Assembly: GCA_964588525.1 (NCBI GenBank)
Contig: CAZPQC010000002.1
Coordinates: 31,829-95,828 of the forward strand
DNA length: 64,000 nt
Source of the DNA: JAFGQJ01 sp964588525
GTDB taxonomy: Bacteria; Spirochaetota; Spirochaetia; SZUA-6; DRHE01
Direction of reading: 5' to 3'
Position numbers and translations under genes: made by a program
Shown: piece after piece, positions 16,853-24,969 of the stretch
How positions within the stretch are numbered: position 1 is the first letter of the stretch
Layout: every line of letters begins with the position of its first letter
The notes under the pieces: generated by a model
Seen by the model: only the letters and a program-made list of their open reading frames with translations
Databases searched by the model: none
What the model was told of the DNA's origin: nothing

Positions 16853-18217
16853 TCAGGCACGTTTCCTTTCCCCATCTTGGATGGATCGGCTGAACTCGAT
16901 CAGCGCCGGTTCGAGTCTAGCCCAACCCGGTTCATCCCTGTCTATTATATTGTGGCCGCCGGGAATTTCCAGGTAGCGTATTATGCCGTCCGGCAGCCCG
17001 GCAGCCCGTCTTTTACCGCCCGGCACTGCGGCCATCCGGTGCGCGGTTGCCAGGCGCTCTACCAGTTTTTGCGTTTTCTGCGGGCGCACCAGCTCGTCCT
17101 CCGCCCCTTGCACCACCATGGTGGGAATCCCGACCGAACGGGCGCTTCGATATCCCCCTTTGCCGGTTTTCATGATCTGGTCGATCACCGATATCGGCAC
17201 CTGCAGATCCCGAAGCCAGGTCTGAACTTCCGGATCGTGCAGATCGACATCCGGAAAGAAATCGTCCAAGGACTGCTTTAGATTTGGATCATTGAGATCC
17301 GCCTTCAGCAGCGGCCGGAAGTAGCGGGGAAGGAAAGGCCGCAGAACCGCGCCGATCGAACGCTGCAGAGGCGTACCCAGGCGCCAGAAGGGGGACAGGA
17401 GCACCAGCCCGTCCGGCGGGAAGCGGGCTGCCGCCGCCAGCGACAGGGCCCCGCCCAAAGAGTAGCCGATCAGCAGAACCGGTGAGTATTTCTGTTTGAG
17501 CACCTGGAGTGCCTGTCCAACCGCCTCCAGCCAATCGCCGTATCCCCGCTCCAGGATTTCGGCAAACCTGGAACCGAAGCCGGGCAGAAGAATCCCCTGC
17601 ACGGTCCAGCCCTGTCCGTGCAGGGTTTCGGCCAGGGGGCGCATCTCAGCCGGGGTTCCGGGAAACCCGTGCACCAGAAGAGCGGCAGCGCCCCCTCCGC
17701 CGAGGAAGAAGGGTTGATGAACCGGATCGCTGAAGGCCTGCAGCGGTTGGGAGACCAGTTCCGGAGGGACGCTCTGGGCATGGATCAGGTCGAAGAAGAA
17801 AAGGAAGGCTCCCTGAACCACGATGCCCCAGCCGTGTCCCAGCCAGGCGGGATTGCCGCGCCCCAAGGTTGCGGCCAGGCTGATACCCCCCGCGATGTAG
17901 AGGAGATCCAGGCCGGTGTTGATCCACAGGGTTCTACGCAGCTTACGGCTCTCGGACGGCCGTACCCCGGCCTCCATCAGCTTCGTATCGTCCGGATCGG
18001 GTACCGACCGCCGGCGTCTTCGGCTCCTCCAGATGCCGAAATCGGCGATCAGACCGTCGATCGCTCCCCAGGCCAGGGCCTGGATGCCGAAGCCGTCCCA
18101 GAAACCGGCGGTAAACAAGACCAGAGCCAGGCCCGCCAGGGTGCTGCCGGCCGCCCAGATCAGCAGGCGCTGAGACAGGCTGGTTTGAAATTTCCAGATG
18201 TCGATAGTGTTCTTCAT
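16853..18217 (-). CDS. Membrane-anchored alpha/beta hydrolase: DUF6992-like N-terminus fused to a carboxylesterase
   Basis: A 454-residue two-part protein. The first 150 residues hold about four membrane segments with AWGAIDGLIADFGIW, LRRTLWINTGLDLLYI and FLFFFDLIHA, which I recognise as the DUF6992 pattern. The second part is an Est30-like hydrolase: LLVHGFPGTPAEMRP (oxyanion side), nucleophile Ser in GYSLGG, Asp in VQGAEDELV and His in IPGGHNI. The hydrolase would sit at the membrane and may act on a lipid or ester. The catalytic triad is intact. Operon with nudC and tag. The fusion is unusual as far as I know. Confidence 0.75.
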   Translation of the reverse strand: MKNTIDIWKFQTSLSQRLLIWAAGSTLAGLALVLFTAGFWDGFGIQALAWGAIDGLIADFGIWRSRRRRRSVPDPDDTKLMEAGVRPSESRKLRRTLWINTGLDLLYIAGGISLAATLGRGNPAWLGHGWGIVVQGAFLFFFDLIHAQSVPPELVSQPLQAFSDPVHQPFFLGGGGAAALLVHGFPGTPAEMRPLAETLHGQGWTVQGILLPGFGSRFAEILERGYGDWLEAVGQALQVLKQKYSPVLLIGYSLGGALSLAAAARFPPDGLVLLSPFWRLGTPLQRSIGAVLRPFLPRYFRPLLKADLNDPNLKQSLDDFFPDVDLHDPEVQTWLRDLQVPISVIDQIMKTGKGGYRSARSVGIPTMVVQGAEDELVRPQKTQKLVERLATAHRMAAVPGGKRRAAGLPDGIIRYLEIPGGHNIIDRDEPGWARLEPALIEFSRSIQDGERKRA

Positions 18218-18286
18218 TGTTGATTCCCGGCTATAATGTAACTAATTTTGTCAGAGAAAAAAGCTTCAGTGGAGGGATTTTCCATC

Positions 18287-19306
18287 GTGGAACCCAGAGC
18301 CTCCAGGTCCTGGTTCGATATAGTCGTAGTTCTGTTGGTTCTTGCAGGGGTAGGATTCCCACTCGGCGTGAGCCTGGCCGGCTCGATCCGGAGCAAGACC
18401 GTCCTGATGGGACGAGCGGCAGGAGCTGACCGAGCAGTGGAGCAGCTGCTCGACCCGCTTCCGGCTGCATCGTTCCGATTTCCTCTTTCCCCCTGGCGGG
18501 TGGGCATCCAGGCGGGTCATTGGAAGATCGAGGAGCTGCCCGCGGAGCTCAGGCGGTTGCAGTCTTCCACCGGGGCGCGCTACGGCAGTTATCGGGAGGT
18601 CGATGCCAACCTGGACATCGCCCGCCGCGTCGTGGAGTACCTCCTGGCCGCGGGCATTCAGGCCGAACTTTTACCCGCCACGGTCCCGCCGGGATACCAG
18701 GCCGATGCCTTCGTTTCGATCCACGCCGACGGGGCCTACAGATCCGGAGTGAGGGGCTGGAAGATGTCCACACCCTGGCGCTCATCCGCAGCTTCGAGGA
18801 TGCTCCTCGATGCCATGGCGCGTACCTATCCCCAGTTCACCGGTTTGCCTGAGGACCGCTACGGCACGACCTACAACATGCGCGGCTATTACGCCTTCAG
18901 CCCCCATCGCTTTCGCCATGCCATAGCCGGGACGACCCCGGCGATCATCATCGAGACGGGGTTCGTAACAGTTGCCGAAGACCGGGAGGTCCTTTTCGGC
19001 GCTCCCGACACCGTAGCTCAGGGCATTGCCGCCGGGGTCGTCCGCTACTTGGGCCGGTACGATCCTTTGGATCCTACGGCGGTGGCGGTTCGCAGCTATC
19101 CTGTGATGCGGGTGACCGGCGAACAGGCCGAGCTCACCTTTCATCCCGAAGAAAACGCCAAGGTGGCCGGCAGGTTGGAGGGAGGTACGCTGGTTCGTCC
19201 CGTAAACCAGGAGAACGGCTGGGTGGAGGTGATCGTTTGGGGCAACTACCGGCGTTTCGGCTGGATGCGGGAGGCGGATCTGGAAGTTCTGGACGGCTCC
19301 TCCTGA
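18287..19306 (+). CDS. N-acetylmuramoyl-L-alanine amidase (Amidase_3) with SH3-like tail
   Basis: A 339-residue, membrane-anchored cell-wall amidase. An N-terminal segment (WFDIVVVLLVLAGVGFPLG) anchors it outside the membrane. Zinc and catalytic residues are seen as His in GIQAGHWK, Glu in YREVDANLDIA, His in FVSIHADGA and Glu in IIIETGF. The last 70 residues (RVTGEQAELTFHPEENAKVA) look like an SH3b domain. I prefer GTG 18287 because GGAGGG (18271-18276) lies ten bases before it; a TTG at 18248 is the longer option. A TATAAT at 18232-18237 suits it. It diverges from the esterase gene. Confidence 0.85.
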   Translation: MEPRASRSWFDIVVVLLVLAGVGFPLGVSLAGSIRSKTVLMGRAAGADRAVEQLLDPLPAASFRFPLSPWRVGIQAGHWKIEELPAELRRLQSSTGARYGSYREVDANLDIARRVVEYLLAAGIQAELLPATVPPGYQADAFVSIHADGAYRSGVRGWKMSTPWRSSAASRMLLDAMARTYPQFTGLPEDRYGTTYNMRGYYAFSPHRFRHAIAGTTPAIIIETGFVTVAEDREVLFGAPDTVAQGIAAGVVRYLGRYDPLDPTAVAVRSYPVMRVTGEQAELTFHPEENAKVAGRLEGGTLVRPVNQENGWVEVIVWGNYRRFGWMREADLEVLDGSS

Positions 19307-19368
19307 GGTTTGGCGGGACGGTTGGATACTGTCACCAGGCTCGCATGTCTCCGATCCCCGAGGCTCGT

Positions 19369-21771
19369 CTAGGGAGAGAGAAGCAACTTCGACACGGTCA
19401 TCGCCTCGACATCCGCCCGCTTGACGGGGAAATCGAACAGCTCGCCGGCAGCCCAGCCGTCCACCAGATCGTCGTAGTGTTCGTGTCCCGGCTGACAGGA
19501 TTGGCCGAGAGGCATGCTGACCTTCATGGCGTTCACGTCGTCGAGGGGGATTACCATACGGAGTCCCGGCAGCATCGTGACCTTGTACTCATCCTTTGCC
19601 GCGATGTAGGCGTTGTTGTTCACGGTATTGAAGTCACCGGCTGCGGGGATAGGTCCTACATTGAGCAGCCAGGCTTTGAACCAGCTGGTCCCCCCGGCGT
19701 GCTTCCAGTAGTAGTAGTGCAGCTTGCCCCACTTCCATTTGCGGGGATTTCTGCCGAGCTCTTCCTCCAGCCAGCCGTAGGCCCTGGACAGAGCCATTTC
19801 CAGGATCTGCTGGGGCGTCTCTCTGCCCGGCGTGTCCTTGCGATCCCAGAGAGGGGAGTCAGGCCGATCCAGTATCACATCCTGAATCAGGTACTTCTTG
19901 AGGGTGATGTGGAAGTAGGGGAACAGGTTCTCCCCCAGCTCATCCTCCAGCAGGGCCCGCACCCACTGGTTGAGGAAGACCTCATACACAGCCGCTCCCG
20001 GGCTGTCGGCCCGTACCTCGCGGTCCCAGTTCTTCAACATCTCCAAGGCCGCTGCCGCTTTTTCATCCTCGAAGCTGTAGGCGAACAGCTTGGGCAGGAT
20101 GCTGTCCGCCTGCAGGGAATGCACATCCATCTGCATACGGCGGAAGTCTTCCACGGTTGGGGTATCCAGATCCTCCAGCAGCATGGCAATCCGGTTCCTA
20201 CGGTAGTCGGCGGACCACATAAAGGAAAAGACGTATGGATCGTCTTTCGGAATCGTGCGGTTGTTGGTGTTTATAATCTGCCCCTCCGGCGGATTGTAGG
20301 CATCGGGCATCTGCTCCACGCTGAGGAATCCCTGCCAGTCGTTGAGTCCCGATGAGCCGTCCGCGGGTAGGCGGCCGGAGTAGCCGCTGCGCTTTGGAAC
20401 CGATCCGGTGGTCTGCCAGCCGATATTGCCGTCCGCATCTCCCATGATTACACTGAACCCGATGGTCTTCATGTCGGCCAAGATGTCCATCATCTCCGCC
20501 ACGCTGCCGGCCTCCATGAAGCGAAGCACCGATGACAGAGTTCCGTCGATGACCTCCTTACCCCGCACCGTGCCGTAGGAGCGCAGGGCCACCGCACCTT
20601 CGGTGCCCGGCTGCAGCTCGGTGATGATCGGCCCGAAGATCGTATGGTACACGGTCTTGCTCACGGACCGTCCTTCGGGCAGCCCGATGACCAGCTCTTC
20701 TTCCTCCATTTCCAGCGTCTGATCCCCCACGATATAGCGGGTGGGATCCTGGGGATCCAGGCGCAGGACGAACAGGTCCACGAAGTCGATCGGGAAGATG
20801 GCGAAACCCCAGGCCATGGTGTCGGTGTGGCCGGTCATGATCCCCGGAGCCCCGGCGGCGGATACACCTGCTGCATTGATCCCGGGGGCGTTCAAATGAC
20901 AGAGATACCAGGTATTCGGGAGAGAGATGCCCAGGTGCTGGTCATTGGCGAACAGCGGCTTGCCTCCCGGCCCGCTTTTGCTGATCCACATATTGGTTCC
21001 TCCGGCGCCTGCTTGTTCCGGAAGAGCCTGGAAGAAGGAGAAGACCTCGGGCAGCACCGTCCCGATCTCCACGGAGCGGAGCTTCTCGAAGTAGGCGTCA
21101 TCCGGCAGGGTGGCATTCGGAAAGGCCGGGTAGATGTCCGCCCACTCCTCCATCGTGATGCCCTGTCGCCCCAGCAGGGCCATGAGCTCCGGACGGTAGT
21201 TCTCGCGGAACATCCACGAGTTCAGGACGATGAGACTTATCGTATCCTCGGCCGTGTACTCCTCGGGGGTATGATCGGACGACTGGAACTCCAGGGGCAG
21301 ATCCTCCCCCAACAGCCGGATGTAGGCGTTGACGCCGTCTGCGTAGGCCTGGGCCATGGCTCGGTCCTCTGCGCTGAGCGCCTCATAAGCCTTGCGGCGC
21401 AGTGCGGGGAAGCCGAGCATGCGGCAGAAGGTGTCCAGATTGACCCGGCCTTCTCCGGCGAACTCGGAGAGTCGCCCGGAAACGACCCGCCTGAAGGTTT
21501 CCATCTGCCAGAGCCGGTCCTGGGCGTGGACAAAACCCTGGGCGACCAGCAGGTCGTGTTTGTTCTGAGCGTAGATGTGGGGTATACCGTGCTCGTCCCG
21601 CAGCACCGTGACCGGCTGCTGCACGGGCATGTTCGAGATCTCCCCTTCGTATTCAGGCCATCCTTTGGCCAGGATCAGGGATTTGCAGCTGCCCGGCAGA
21701 ACAAGGGTCCCGATGACGATGAGGAACCCGACCAATAGACGAGAAATGCCTGCAGTATTTACCTGCCTCAT
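19369..21771 (-). CDS. Penicillin-acylase family N-terminal nucleophile hydrolase
   Basis: An 800-residue secreted proenzyme. The N-terminus has a signal peptide with a lipobox-like end (LVLPGSC). The alpha-chain shows VLRDEHGIPHIYAQN and AQGFVHAQDRLWQMETFRR. The cleavage region reads GGTNMWISKSGPGGKPLFAND, so the residue that becomes the beta-chain nucleophile is Thr 259 where the family has Ser. C-terminal KWKWGKLHYYYW matches the family. I chose ATG 21771 because AAGGA lies eight bases upstream and the promoter at 21812-21841 excludes the longer frame. Substrates in the family include penicillins, acyl-homoserine lactones and acyl-peptides; none can be chosen here. Confidence 0.86.
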   Translation of the reverse strand: MRQVNTAGISRLLVGFLIVIGTLVLPGSCKSLILAKGWPEYEGEISNMPVQQPVTVLRDEHGIPHIYAQNKHDLLVAQGFVHAQDRLWQMETFRRVVSGRLSEFAGEGRVNLDTFCRMLGFPALRRKAYEALSAEDRAMAQAYADGVNAYIRLLGEDLPLEFQSSDHTPEEYTAEDTISLIVLNSWMFRENYRPELMALLGRQGITMEEWADIYPAFPNATLPDDAYFEKLRSVEIGTVLPEVFSFFQALPEQAGAGGTNMWISKSGPGGKPLFANDQHLGISLPNTWYLCHLNAPGINAAGVSAAGAPGIMTGHTDTMAWGFAIFPIDFVDLFVLRLDPQDPTRYIVGDQTLEMEEEELVIGLPEGRSVSKTVYHTIFGPIITELQPGTEGAVALRSYGTVRGKEVIDGTLSSVLRFMEAGSVAEMMDILADMKTIGFSVIMGDADGNIGWQTTGSVPKRSGYSGRLPADGSSGLNDWQGFLSVEQMPDAYNPPEGQIINTNNRTIPKDDPYVFSFMWSADYRRNRIAMLLEDLDTPTVEDFRRMQMDVHSLQADSILPKLFAYSFEDEKAAAALEMLKNWDREVRADSPGAAVYEVFLNQWVRALLEDELGENLFPYFHITLKKYLIQDVILDRPDSPLWDRKDTPGRETPQQILEMALSRAYGWLEEELGRNPRKWKWGKLHYYYWKHAGGTSWFKAWLLNVGPIPAAGDFNTVNNNAYIAAKDEYKVTMLPGLRMVIPLDDVNAMKVSMPLGQSCQPGHEHYDDLVDGWAAGELFDFPVKRADVEAMTVSKLLLSP

Positions 21772-21811
21772 CTGCGTCATCCTTAGTAGACAGAATTCTG
21801 TGCCTATCTTC

Positions 21812-21841
21812 ATTGTAATTGAGAACAACAGGAGATCGCAA
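21812..21841 (-). promoter_or_regulatory. Promoter of the penicillin-acylase family gene
   Basis: On the minus strand TTGCGA (21836-21841), an 18-base spacer and TACAAT (21812-21817, five of six) place transcription start near 21805. This leaves a 34-base leader before ATG 21771. Confidence 0.45.
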
Positions 21842-21908
21842 ATTTTTCTGAGCAGGAGGAGGCCTTTGACTCCCCGCCGCGGCCTGCCGGGACACCCCTG
21901 TCGACTAG

Positions 21909-22700
21909 CTATTCGTTCAGCGTGGAACGCATGTGGGTCGCCTCCGCACCGTGCACCACCGCCACGACCTCCGCCGCGATCGAGATCGCGATCTCCGCCG
22001 GGGTGTCGCCGCCGATCTTCAGCCCTACCGGGGCGTACAGATAGTCGGGCGCCTGCAGACCGGCCGACTTGAGTTTATCCAGGGTGGTGCGGATCTTGGG
22101 ACGTGAGCCGATCAAGCCGACATAGCGATACTCGTCTTTAGCCTGCAGCACCTGCTTCAAGACCTGGTAATCGTGCAGATGACCGTGGGTGGCGATGAAG
22201 CAGAACTCGCAGGCTCGCAGGATTTCCGCGGCGCTTCCGATGTCCTCGTAATCCCCGGTAATGATCGTTCGCTCTTCGGTTTCACTCAGCAGGTCCCGAA
22301 CCTCCGGCCGGGAGTCGAACAAGGTCACTCGAAAACCGAGGGATTCCAGAATCGGGGTCAGAGCCCTGCCGATGTGTCCGCCTCCGAACAGCATGAAGCC
22401 CCGCCGACCCTGCATGTACTCGTACAGCAGGGTAACCTGGCCGCCGCATTTCATTTTGAGCTTTTCGAGATTGTAGGCTTCCAGGCGGTTTCCCCGGGTT
22501 CTCAGCACCTCCTTGCCGTCCGCCACCGCCCGATGTTCGATCGCTCCGCCTCCTACGGTTCCGAACAGCTCGCCCCGGTCGGTCAGGATCATCTTGAATC
22601 CTTCTTTGCCGGGGGTTCCGCTACCCGCTTTTACCACGGTTACCAGGACTATATTTGTTCCCTGTTCGATCAGGCTGCTGCAAGTTTTTAGAATATCCAT
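21909..22700 (-). CDS. XdhC/CoxI family molybdenum cofactor insertion protein
   Basis: A 263-residue maturation factor. It begins MDILKTCSSLIEQG and has VTVVKAGSGTPGKEGFKMI, the XdhC N-terminal signature. A Rossmann motif (FGGGHIGRAL) lies in the middle, and GLIGSRPKIRTTLDKL and GLKIGGDTPAEIAISIAAE close the protein. XdhC binds sulfurated molybdenum cofactor and loads it into xanthine dehydrogenase family enzymes. It is therefore the likely partner of one or both hydroxylases at 1-5753, although 16 kb away. I chose ATG 22700; the SD is weak. The frame upstream has no family character. Confidence 0.9.
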   Translation of the reverse strand: MDILKTCSSLIEQGTNIVLVTVVKAGSGTPGKEGFKMILTDRGELFGTVGGGAIEHRAVADGKEVLRTRGNRLEAYNLEKLKMKCGGQVTLLYEYMQGRRGFMLFGGGHIGRALTPILESLGFRVTLFDSRPEVRDLLSETEERTIITGDYEDIGSAAEILRACEFCFIATHGHLHDYQVLKQVLQAKDEYRYVGLIGSRPKIRTTLDKLKSAGLQAPDYLYAPVGLKIGGDTPAEIAISIAAEVVAVVHGAEATHMRSTLNE

Positions 22701-22720
22701 AGGGCTACTGTAAATCCTGG

Positions 22721-22815
22721 CCTGTAAATGCTCAAGGGCTCGAGGGTGCTCAAGAGCGGCGTTCCCGGTTGCGGCAAGATTGGTCCCGGGGCGCGGATTT
22801 ATGTACATTTACAGG
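22721..22815. repeat. Ten-base inverted repeat in the xdhC-htrA gap
   Basis: CCTGTAAATG (22721-22730) and its exact reverse complement CATTTACAGG (22806-22815) flank 75 bases between the divergent xdhC and protease genes. A third copy of the core, CTGTAAAT, lies at 22708-22715. They may be sites for one regulator that loops the region, or chance. Confidence 0.35.
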
Positions 22816-22832
22816 TGAAAGAGGAGTAGCGG

Positions 22833-23879
22833 ATGAGCCAGGTGCTTCAATGGATTTTCAGCAATAATAACGATCAGCAGGAGGGGTTCGAATCCGGAAA
22901 CGGGGGCTCCCGGATAGGTGCACAGCCCAGCGATCAGGAGCTGCTGGATGCCTACTCCAGGGCCGTGACCAAGGTGGTGGAGACCGTCGGTCCCTCCGTG
23001 GTTGCCATAAGCATCCGCAAAAACACGGGCGGCGGCCGAGCCGGAGCCGAGCCCGGTGGAGCGGGTGCCGGATCCGGGGTGATCATCACTCCGGACGGAT
23101 TCGTTCTGACCAACAACCACGTCGTGGAGGAAAGCGACGGTTTGGAGGTGTCCCTGACCGACGGGCGCACCTTTGCCGCTCAGGTGATCGGCGCCGATCC
23201 GCCGACCGACCTGGCGGTGATCCGCCTTTCCGACGGAAGCCTGCCCGCTTCCGAGCTCGGAGACTCGGACAAGTTGAAAGTCGGGCAGCTGGTGATCGCC
23301 ATCGGCAATCCACTGGGGTTTCAGAGCACCGTGTCCGCCGGAGTTGTTTCGGCTCTGGGCCGGAGTCTGCGGAGCCGGAGCGGGAGATTAATCGACGGGG
23401 TGATCCAGACCGATGTTGCCCTGAATCCGGGCAATTCCGGGGGTCCTCTGGTGGACAGCCGTGGACGGGTGGTCGGGATCAATACGGCAATGATCTACAT
23501 GGCCCAGGGGATCAGCTTCGCCATCCCCATCAATACGGCCCGCTGGGTGGTGACCGAGCTGGTGATGCACGGGAAGGTGCGCAGGGCCTACCTGGGGATC
23601 GGCGCCCAGTCCCGCCCCGTGAACAGACGGATCCAACACACTTTGGATCTGAGCAATCCCGCCGTGGTCGAGGTCATCAACATCGAGAAGAACGGTCCTG
23701 CCGAGCGGGCCGGCCTGGAACCCGGTGACTACGTCTTCGCCCTGAACGAGAACCAGGTGGGCACGGTGGATGATCTTCACCGTTTGTTGAGTAAGTGGCC
23801 TCCGGGAACGCCGCTGGACATCAAGCTGCTGCGCCGGGGCCGGGTAGAGGTATTCCGTATTATTCCGCGGGAGGGTTAA
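22833..23879 (+). CDS. HtrA/DegP-like serine protease with one PDZ domain
   Basis: A 348-residue trypsin-fold protease. The triad is complete: His in LTNNHVVEES (near 96), Asp in PPTDLAVIRL (near 126) and Ser in NPGNSGGPLVD (near 202). A single PDZ domain follows (LGIGAQSRP, then AERAGLEPGDYVFALNENQV). No signal peptide or membrane anchor is visible: it begins MSQVLQWIFSNNNDQQEG, which is polar, so the protein seems cytoplasmic, unlike most HtrA proteins. GAGGAG lies before the ATG. It diverges from xdhC. Confidence 0.9.
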   Translation: MSQVLQWIFSNNNDQQEGFESGNGGSRIGAQPSDQELLDAYSRAVTKVVETVGPSVVAISIRKNTGGGRAGAEPGGAGAGSGVIITPDGFVLTNNHVVEESDGLEVSLTDGRTFAAQVIGADPPTDLAVIRLSDGSLPASELGDSDKLKVGQLVIAIGNPLGFQSTVSAGVVSALGRSLRSRSGRLIDGVIQTDVALNPGNSGGPLVDSRGRVVGINTAMIYMAQGISFAIPINTARWVVTELVMHGKVRRAYLGIGAQSRPVNRRIQHTLDLSNPAVVEVINIEKNGPAERAGLEPGDYVFALNENQVGTVDDLHRLLSKWPPGTPLDIKLLRRGRVEVFRIIPREG

Positions 23880-23937
23880 CCGCGGGGGCGGTAGCCACGG
23901 ACAGGCTGTATAATGCCGGTCCGCGTTTTCAGCCGGT

Positions 23938-24171
23938 TCAGTCCCAGAGCGGGACGGACTCGACGCTTTTCACCTCCGGAATCGAGTCTTTGAGCCGGCG
24001 CTCGATTCCCTGCTTGAGGGTCAGTTGGGCCATGGGACAGCCGCCGCAGGCGCCTTTCAGCTTCACCTTGACGACGCCGTCAGCGGTCACCTCGACCAGC
24101 TCGACATCACCGCCGTCGGCCTGTAGGGCAGGGCGTATATCCTGCAAAGCCACTTCGACTTTTTCGCGCAT
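23938..24171 (-). CDS. NifU C-terminal domain (NfuA-like) Fe-S carrier
   Basis: A 77-residue protein that is just the Nfu domain. It has IRPALQADGGDVELVEV and the cluster motif GACGGCPMAQLTLKQGIE with the CxxC that binds a 4Fe-4S cluster as a dimer. It should pass Fe-S clusters to apoproteins, including the Fe-S enzymes encoded nearby. The SD GGAGG sits eight bases before the ATG. It lies 48 bases after the zinc-ribbon gene on the same strand. Confidence 0.92.
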   Translation of the reverse strand: MREKVEVALQDIRPALQADGGDVELVEVTADGVVKVKLKGACGGCPMAQLTLKQGIERRLKDSIPEVKSVESVPLWD

Positions 24172-24219
24172 CGTGTACCTCCATGATTGCGGGGCGTTTT
24201 CCGTTTCATCCGCGGAGTA

Positions 24220-24870
24220 CTATCCGCCGGATGAATGCACCACCGCCAGTCTTTTTGCAGCCTCGGTTCGTAGAGCACCTTCAGCACGCTTATGCGCCTC
24301 AGGACGGGCCAAAAGCCGTGCATCGTGCACCACATCGAACTCAGGCCCCCTCTCCGATGGATCCCGATCGATAATGCGACGGATCTTTTCGATATCTTCG
24401 CGCATCAAACCGGAACGAATCAGAATCTCTTTAGCGGTTCGAAAGCCGTCAGAGGCTGTCCCGCCGTCGATATTCTGTAATATACTAGCCGGAATGACAA
24501 TATGCCAATCCGCTTTTTCTTCCTTCAATATCTCTTCGCTCCAGGTGAGAACCGCTTCGGCCTGTCGGATTTGCTCTTCGTCTTGATCCCACTGCTCCCG
24601 CATCGCCTCCAGCAGCCTGCGGCGCAGCCCGACGGCCCGGTTCTTCAGGTAGCGATCGTAGGCTTCCTCCCCCACGCACTCCTGGGCGAACTTGCACCAC
24701 TCCAGGCAGCTCATATACCCATCGCGAAAAACCGCCCGCCCGCAGTTGGAGCACACGCCGCGGATCTCGTCGGTCCAGATCTCCACCTCCTCTCCGCAGG
24801 AGGGGCAGTCGAACATCTCCGGTTGGGGTTGTCTGAGGATTTTTGCTCCAGGGCAGAACTGATGATCCAT
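24220..24870 (-). CDS. Zinc-ribbon protein with a degenerate HD-like domain
   Basis: A 216-residue soluble protein of no firm family. Residues 20-60 hold a zinc ribbon (CPSCGEEVEIW, then CSNCGRAVF) and a following Cys-rich turn (CLEWCKFAQEC). The C-terminal half resembles an HD phosphohydrolase: WHIVIPASILQNIDGG, LIRSGLMREDIEKIRRIID and PEFDVVHDARLLAR. The usual metal-binding His-Asp of the HD pair reads Gln-Asn, so catalysis is doubtful. The ATG at 24870 has no SD; TATATT (24877-24882) on the same strand would place transcription start on or next to the ATG, but the -35 is poor. The alternative start is Met 19. Confidence 0.6.
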   Translation of the reverse strand: MDHQFCPGAKILRQPQPEMFDCPSCGEEVEIWTDEIRGVCSNCGRAVFRDGYMSCLEWCKFAQECVGEEAYDRYLKNRAVGLRRRLLEAMREQWDQDEEQIRQAEAVLTWSEEILKEEKADWHIVIPASILQNIDGGTASDGFRTAKEILIRSGLMREDIEKIRRIIDRDPSERGPEFDVVHDARLLARPEAHKRAEGALRTEAAKRLAVVHSSGG

Positions 24871-24933
24871 GATTAGAATATAAGCAATTCAATCAGAAAT
24901 TGCATTGACCTGAGTCAACTCTTCCCCGCGGGT

Positions 24934-24963
24934 TTGACGCGGGTTGATACACGACAATATAAT
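24934..24963 (+). promoter_or_regulatory. Strong promoter immediately before the methyltransferase ATG (leaderless geometry)
   Basis: TTGACG (24934-24939, five of six), an 18-base spacer and a perfect TATAAT (24958-24963). Transcription is expected to start near 24970, which is the A of the ATG at 24970. No SD lies upstream of that ATG. The mRNA is therefore probably leaderless. Confidence 0.62.
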
Positions 24964-24969
24964 CATGAA

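Noticed and set aside
23909..23916. Perfect TATAAT in the convergent gap after the protease gene
   Set aside because: No -35 partner and no gene starts downstream in that direction.
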